In this document: positions 61,393 to 64,000 of the stretch, one piece after another
Position numbering within the stretch: the first letter of the stretch is position 1
How the letters are laid out: each line of letters begins with the position of its first letter
Assembly: GCF_026191675.1 (NCBI RefSeq)
Contig: NZ_JAKRRY010000020.1
Span: 41,494 to 105,493, forward strand
Length of the DNA stretch: 64,000 nucleotides
Reading direction: 5' to 3'
Origin: Vibrio qingdaonensis
Lineage (GTDB): Bacteria > Pseudomonadota > Gammaproteobacteria > Enterobacterales > Vibrionaceae
The notes under the pieces: generated by a model
What the model was told of the DNA's origin: nothing
Databases searched by the model: none
Seen by the model: the letters and a program-made list of their open reading frames with translations, nothing else
Translations under genes and position numbers: made by a program

Positions 61393-62271
61393 TTACTGAG
61401 ATAAACAATCGGTGAAGCTATCTGACAACGCATGTAAGAACGTAAAGTAGCTCCCATCCTCGACAACAATATCCGTCCCGAGTGGATCAAGTCGGCCGAT
61501 GTTTGTACCCGTGCCACGAGTGACCGATTCAATAACTGCTGGGGTGTATTGTGGCTCCGCAAACACGCACTTTATCTGTTTTTCCTTTAGCGTTGTTTTG
61601 ATGCTAATCAGTGTCTTCGCACCTGGCTTACGCTCAGGACTAACCGTAAAGTGACCTAAGTTGTTTAGAGAAAAGTACGATTCAAAATACCCATAAGCAT
61701 CATGAAAAACATAGTAACCTTCCGTTTGAATTGGCGCGAGATCTTGCTTTATTTCGCTTTCAGTTTGGCTGAGATTAGCTTCAAACTTAGCCAATTTCTG
61801 CTGATATTCAGTTCTATTTTCTGGGTCCAACGTTATCAACTTGGCACTAATCGCTTGGGCAACTTTTAGTGCTTGTTTAGGCCCTAACCACACGTGAGGA
61901 TCATAGCTTCCATGATGGTGCCCTTCATGACCATGATCGTCATCGCCAAACTCACGCAGTGACATCCCTTCGATATCCACGACTTTAACTACGTTTGATT
62001 TACCTTCGAGCGATTTATCTAAAAAGCTCTCCAAATCGGGACCAAACCAAACAACGACATCGCTACTGTTCAATCGCTTAACGTCTGAAGGTCGCATCGC
62101 ATAATCATGAGGAGAAGCATTGGCGTTTAATAACGAAGACGTAGTTTGCCCTTCTAAAATGAGCTCATGGGAGATCATTTCAAACGGCTTGATGCTATTG
62201 AGCACCTCAATCGCCTGGGACTTCATTGGAACAAGTATTGCTAAAGCAGCAAAGGAAAGATAACGCAACAT
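61393..62271 (-). CDS. znuA: High-affinity zinc-binding protein ZnuA
   Basis: Periplasmic zinc receptor for ZnuBC, 292 residues. Signal MLRYLSFAALAILVPMKSQA. Zinc ligands: His in ANASPHDYAMRPSD, the His-rich loop DDDHGHEGHHHG (residues about 110-121) with YDPHVWLGP after it, and VFHDAYGYFESYF. Divergent from znuCB around a Zur box. Confidence 0.96.
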   Translation of the reverse strand: MLRYLSFAALAILVPMKSQAIEVLNSIKPFEMISHELILEGQTTSSLLNANASPHDYAMRPSDVKRLNSSDVVVWFGPDLESFLDKSLEGKSNVVKVVDIEGMSLREFGDDDHGHEGHHHGSYDPHVWLGPKQALKVAQAISAKLITLDPENRTEYQQKLAKFEANLSQTESEIKQDLAPIQTEGYYVFHDAYGYFESYFSLNNLGHFTVSPERKPGAKTLISIKTTLKEKQIKCVFAEPQYTPAVIESVTRGTGTNIGRLDPLGTDIVVEDGSYFTFLHALSDSFTDCLSQ

Positions 62272-62308
62272 AGTGGCCTCAAGTGGTAGACTGGCTTAAG
62301 AGAGTTTT

Positions 62309-62329
62309 AAATGTTACATTATAACACTT
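62309..62329. promoter_or_regulatory. Zur box in the znuA-znuC spacer
   Basis: AAATGTTACATTATAACACTT closely matches the Zur palindrome of E. coli znu (AAATGTTATANTATAACATTT). It lies in the 82-base divergent spacer and would repress both sides when zinc is replete. A perfect CATTTGCAAATG palindrome follows at 62332-62343. Confidence 0.8.
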
Positions 62330-62353
62330 AGCATTTGCAAATGAGTTCTATTC

Positions 62354-63142
62354 ATGTCCGAATTAATTCGACTCGATGGGGTATCTGTCGAGTTCGGTAA
62401 ACGTCGCGTGCTCGATAACATCACGTTGACGATAAATAAAGGCCAAATCCTCACCCTAATTGGCCCTAATGGTGCCGGTAAGTCCACCTTAGTGAAGGTA
62501 TTACTTGGACTACAGAAGCGCTACCTTGGCCGTATTGAACGCGCTAAGAAGCTAAGAATCGGCTATGTGCCTCAAAAATTAACACTGAATGAAACGTTGC
62601 CACTTGATGTCGGACGATTCTTAGCACTTGCAGGAAAATACAGCGCCCAAGAACGACTTGATGCGCTCAAATTAGTCGGCGCTGAGCACCTCATCAAAAA
62701 TAATATGCATCAGTTATCGGGTGGCGAAAACCAACGAGTGCTATTGGCACGAGCACTACTTCAACGTCCTGATCTGTTAGTATTAGATGAGCCAGCGCAA
62801 GGCGTTGATGTGCAGGGACAAATCGATTTATATGATTTAATTGATAACATACGTCATCGATTTGGTTGTGCGGTTTTTATGGTCTCTCATGATCTCCACC
62901 TTGTAATGGCTAAAACCGATGATGTCATTTGTCTCCACCACCATATTTGCTGCCAAGGGAGCCCCCAAACCATCACCCAACACCCTTCTTATATCGCCCT
63001 ATTTGGCACGGCGACGAAGGAAACACTGGCTTTTTATCAACACCAACATACCCACCACCATCACGATTTATCCGGTGAAGCGGTGACGGGCGACGCATCG
63101 CAATGCGGGCATCATACACATGGGCACACTCACCATGATTGA
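62354..63142 (+). CDS. znuC: Zinc ABC transporter ATP-binding protein ZnuC
   Basis: ABC ATPase of 262 residues: Walker [17 protein letters not shown], signature [16 protein letters not shown], Walker [13 protein letters not shown], switch MVSHDLH. The C-terminus is His-rich (HQHTHHHHD and [12 protein letters not shown]), which may buffer zinc. It overlaps znuB by 8 bases. Confidence 0.96.
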   Translation: MSELIRLDGVSVEFGKRRVLDNITLTINKGQILTLIGPNGAGKSTLVKVLLGLQKRYLGRIERAKKLRIGYVPQKLTLNETLPLDVGRFLALAGKYSAQERLDALKLVGAEHLIKNNMHQLSGGENQRVLLARALLQRPDLLVLDEPAQGVDVQGQIDLYDLIDNIRHRFGCAVFMVSHDLHLVMAKTDDVICLHHHICCQGSPQTITQHPSYIALFGTATKETLAFYQHQHTHHHHDLSGEAVTGDASQCGHHTHGHTHHD

Positions 63143-63920
63143 GTTTTTACTTCCTTCTATTCTTGCCGGGCTTGGTATCGCTTTAATCGCGGGTCCACTT
63201 GGGTCTTTTGTGGTTTGGCGAAAGATGGCCTACTTCGGCGATACACTCGCTCACGCTTCTCTAATGGGGCTAGCGCTTGGTTTCTTGTTTGATATTAACC
63301 TGTATTTAGCACTGATCATTTGTTGTATGGCGCTAGCCGTCATATTGGTTACGCTGCAAAAGCAGCAGCTTGTCGCTACCGATACTTTATTAGGTATTTT
63401 AGCGCACAGTGCGTTGTCTCTCGGGCTCGTTGCCGTGAGTTTTCTAGACAATATTCGCGTCGATCTTATGAGTTACCTGTTTGGTGATTTACTCGCCGTT
63501 TCTCCGACTGATCTTGCCTATATTTATGCAGGCGTATTGGTCATTGGCGCGTTGTTATTTATTTTCTGGCGCTCTTTGCTCTCGACAACAGTCAGTGAGG
63601 ATCTTGCAGCAGTTGAAGGCATCAATGTGGATTTGATGCGTCTATTGATTATGATAATGGTTGGACTTGTTATTGCTATCGGTATGAAATTTGTTGGAGC
63701 ACTGATTATGACGTCACTACTGATTATACCCGCTGCTACTGCTCGTAAATTCACTCGAACTCCCGAAACAATGGCGTTTACCGCGTCAGCCATCGGTATG
63801 GTCGCAGTACTTTGTGGCTTGAGCCTTTCTTGGTTCTACGACACACCAGCAGGCCCCTCAGTGGTGATCAGCGCCGCCGCTTTTTTCTTATTAGCTCAAC
63901 TAATGCCTTCACGTGATTAA
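63135..63920 (+). CDS. znuB: Zinc ABC transporter permease ZnuB
   Basis: Membrane permease of 261 residues with about eight hydrophobic helices. Family marks: [31 protein letters not shown] and [30 protein letters not shown]. The start [12 protein letters not shown] lies inside the end of znuC. Confidence 0.96.
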   Translation: MIEFLLPSILAGLGIALIAGPLGSFVVWRKMAYFGDTLAHASLMGLALGFLFDINLYLALIICCMALAVILVTLQKQQLVATDTLLGILAHSALSLGLVAVSFLDNIRVDLMSYLFGDLLAVSPTDLAYIYAGVLVIGALLFIFWRSLLSTTVSEDLAAVEGINVDLMRLLIMIMVGLVIAIGMKFVGALIMTSLLIIPAATARKFTRTPETMAFTASAIGMVAVLCGLSLSWFYDTPAGPSVVISAAAFFLLAQLMPSRD

Positions 63921-64000
63921 TAACCATCTATCAACGCGATAACGCATCATGGTCACATGGCTAAACTAAACCAGTGGCAATAAAAAGGGCTCCTACCGGA
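63921..64000. other. Right edge after znuB
   Basis: Eighty bases with no gene start. The last part, AAAAAGGGCTCCTACCGGA, looks like the first arm of a terminator cut by the edge. Confidence 0.35.

Noticed and set aside
1..64000. Prophage, insertion sequence, integron attC or genomic island
   Set aside because: No transposase, integrase, phage or toxin-antitoxin genes; gene order is conserved core chromosome.

Overview
This 64 kb window looks like core chromosome of a gammaproteobacterium in the Vibrionaceae, most likely genus Vibrio. The evidence is the complete Na+-NQR operon with apbE and nqrM, a DUF2850 protein, a Tsx/OmpK-type outer membrane channel, a 343-residue DapD, and gene orders shared with Escherichia coli (bolA/yajG/ampG; recC-recB-recD-argA-mltA-tcdA-csdE-csdA; yoaA-tsaB-slp-fadD-rnd; yecM/argS). 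I saw no phage, insertion sequence, integron, CRISPR array, rRNA or tRNA gene. No gene looked clearly frameshifted; only dinB is cut, by the left edge.

Layout. 1-9 kb: dinB (partial), then the sodium-pumping respiratory module on the minus strand: nqrABCDEF, a terminator, apbE (attaches FMN to NqrB and NqrC) and nqrM (iron-delivery maturation factor), preceded by a 511-base leader with two perfect dyads. 9-19 kb: bolA, rlmG, yajG, a periplasmic cyclophilin, ampG, an ECF sigma/ChrR anti-sigma pair, a LON-domain protein, a Tsx-like channel with CRP- and CytR-like sites, and the panE-yajL-csdA operon. 19-34 kb: csdE, tcdA, mltA, a DUF2850 protein, argA with an ARG box, an unknown 59-residue ORF with a folded leader, and recD-recB-recC. 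34-38 kb: a TDT-family exporter divergent from a YeiE-like LysR regulator, yebG, a MarC/YhgN protein and dapD. 38-46 kb (minus strand): yoaA, tsaB, a small unknown protein, slp, an alpha/beta hydrolase, fadD and rnd. 46-54 kb: a 66-residue unknown, purU, a leishmanolysin-like secreted metalloprotease, yecM, argS, a HIT protein and feoABC with a Fur box. 54-64 kb: a 632-base intergenic region carrying an unrecognised structured-RNA candidate, the 5-oxoprolinase genes pxpABC, a membrane-anchored beta-propeller/AraC regulator of about 1134 residues, and znuA divergent from znuCB around a Zur box.

How the genes connect. The Na+-NQR subunits and their two maturation factors form one island, and both NqrB and NqrC carry the D-G-x-S-G-A-T sequence that ApbE modifies. 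CsdA and CsdE form a sulfur-transfer pair beside tcdA. ZnuA and ZnuC carry histidine-rich zinc-binding stretches and share a Zur operator. The LysR/TDT pair reads as a possible sulfite-efflux unit. The features most worth a second look are the structured RNA near 54.9-55.0 kb, the propeller/AraC regulator, the M8-like protease, a terminator-like hairpin inside the alpha/beta hydrolase gene, the rnd start packed against the fadD terminator, and several short tandem duplications at gene ends.
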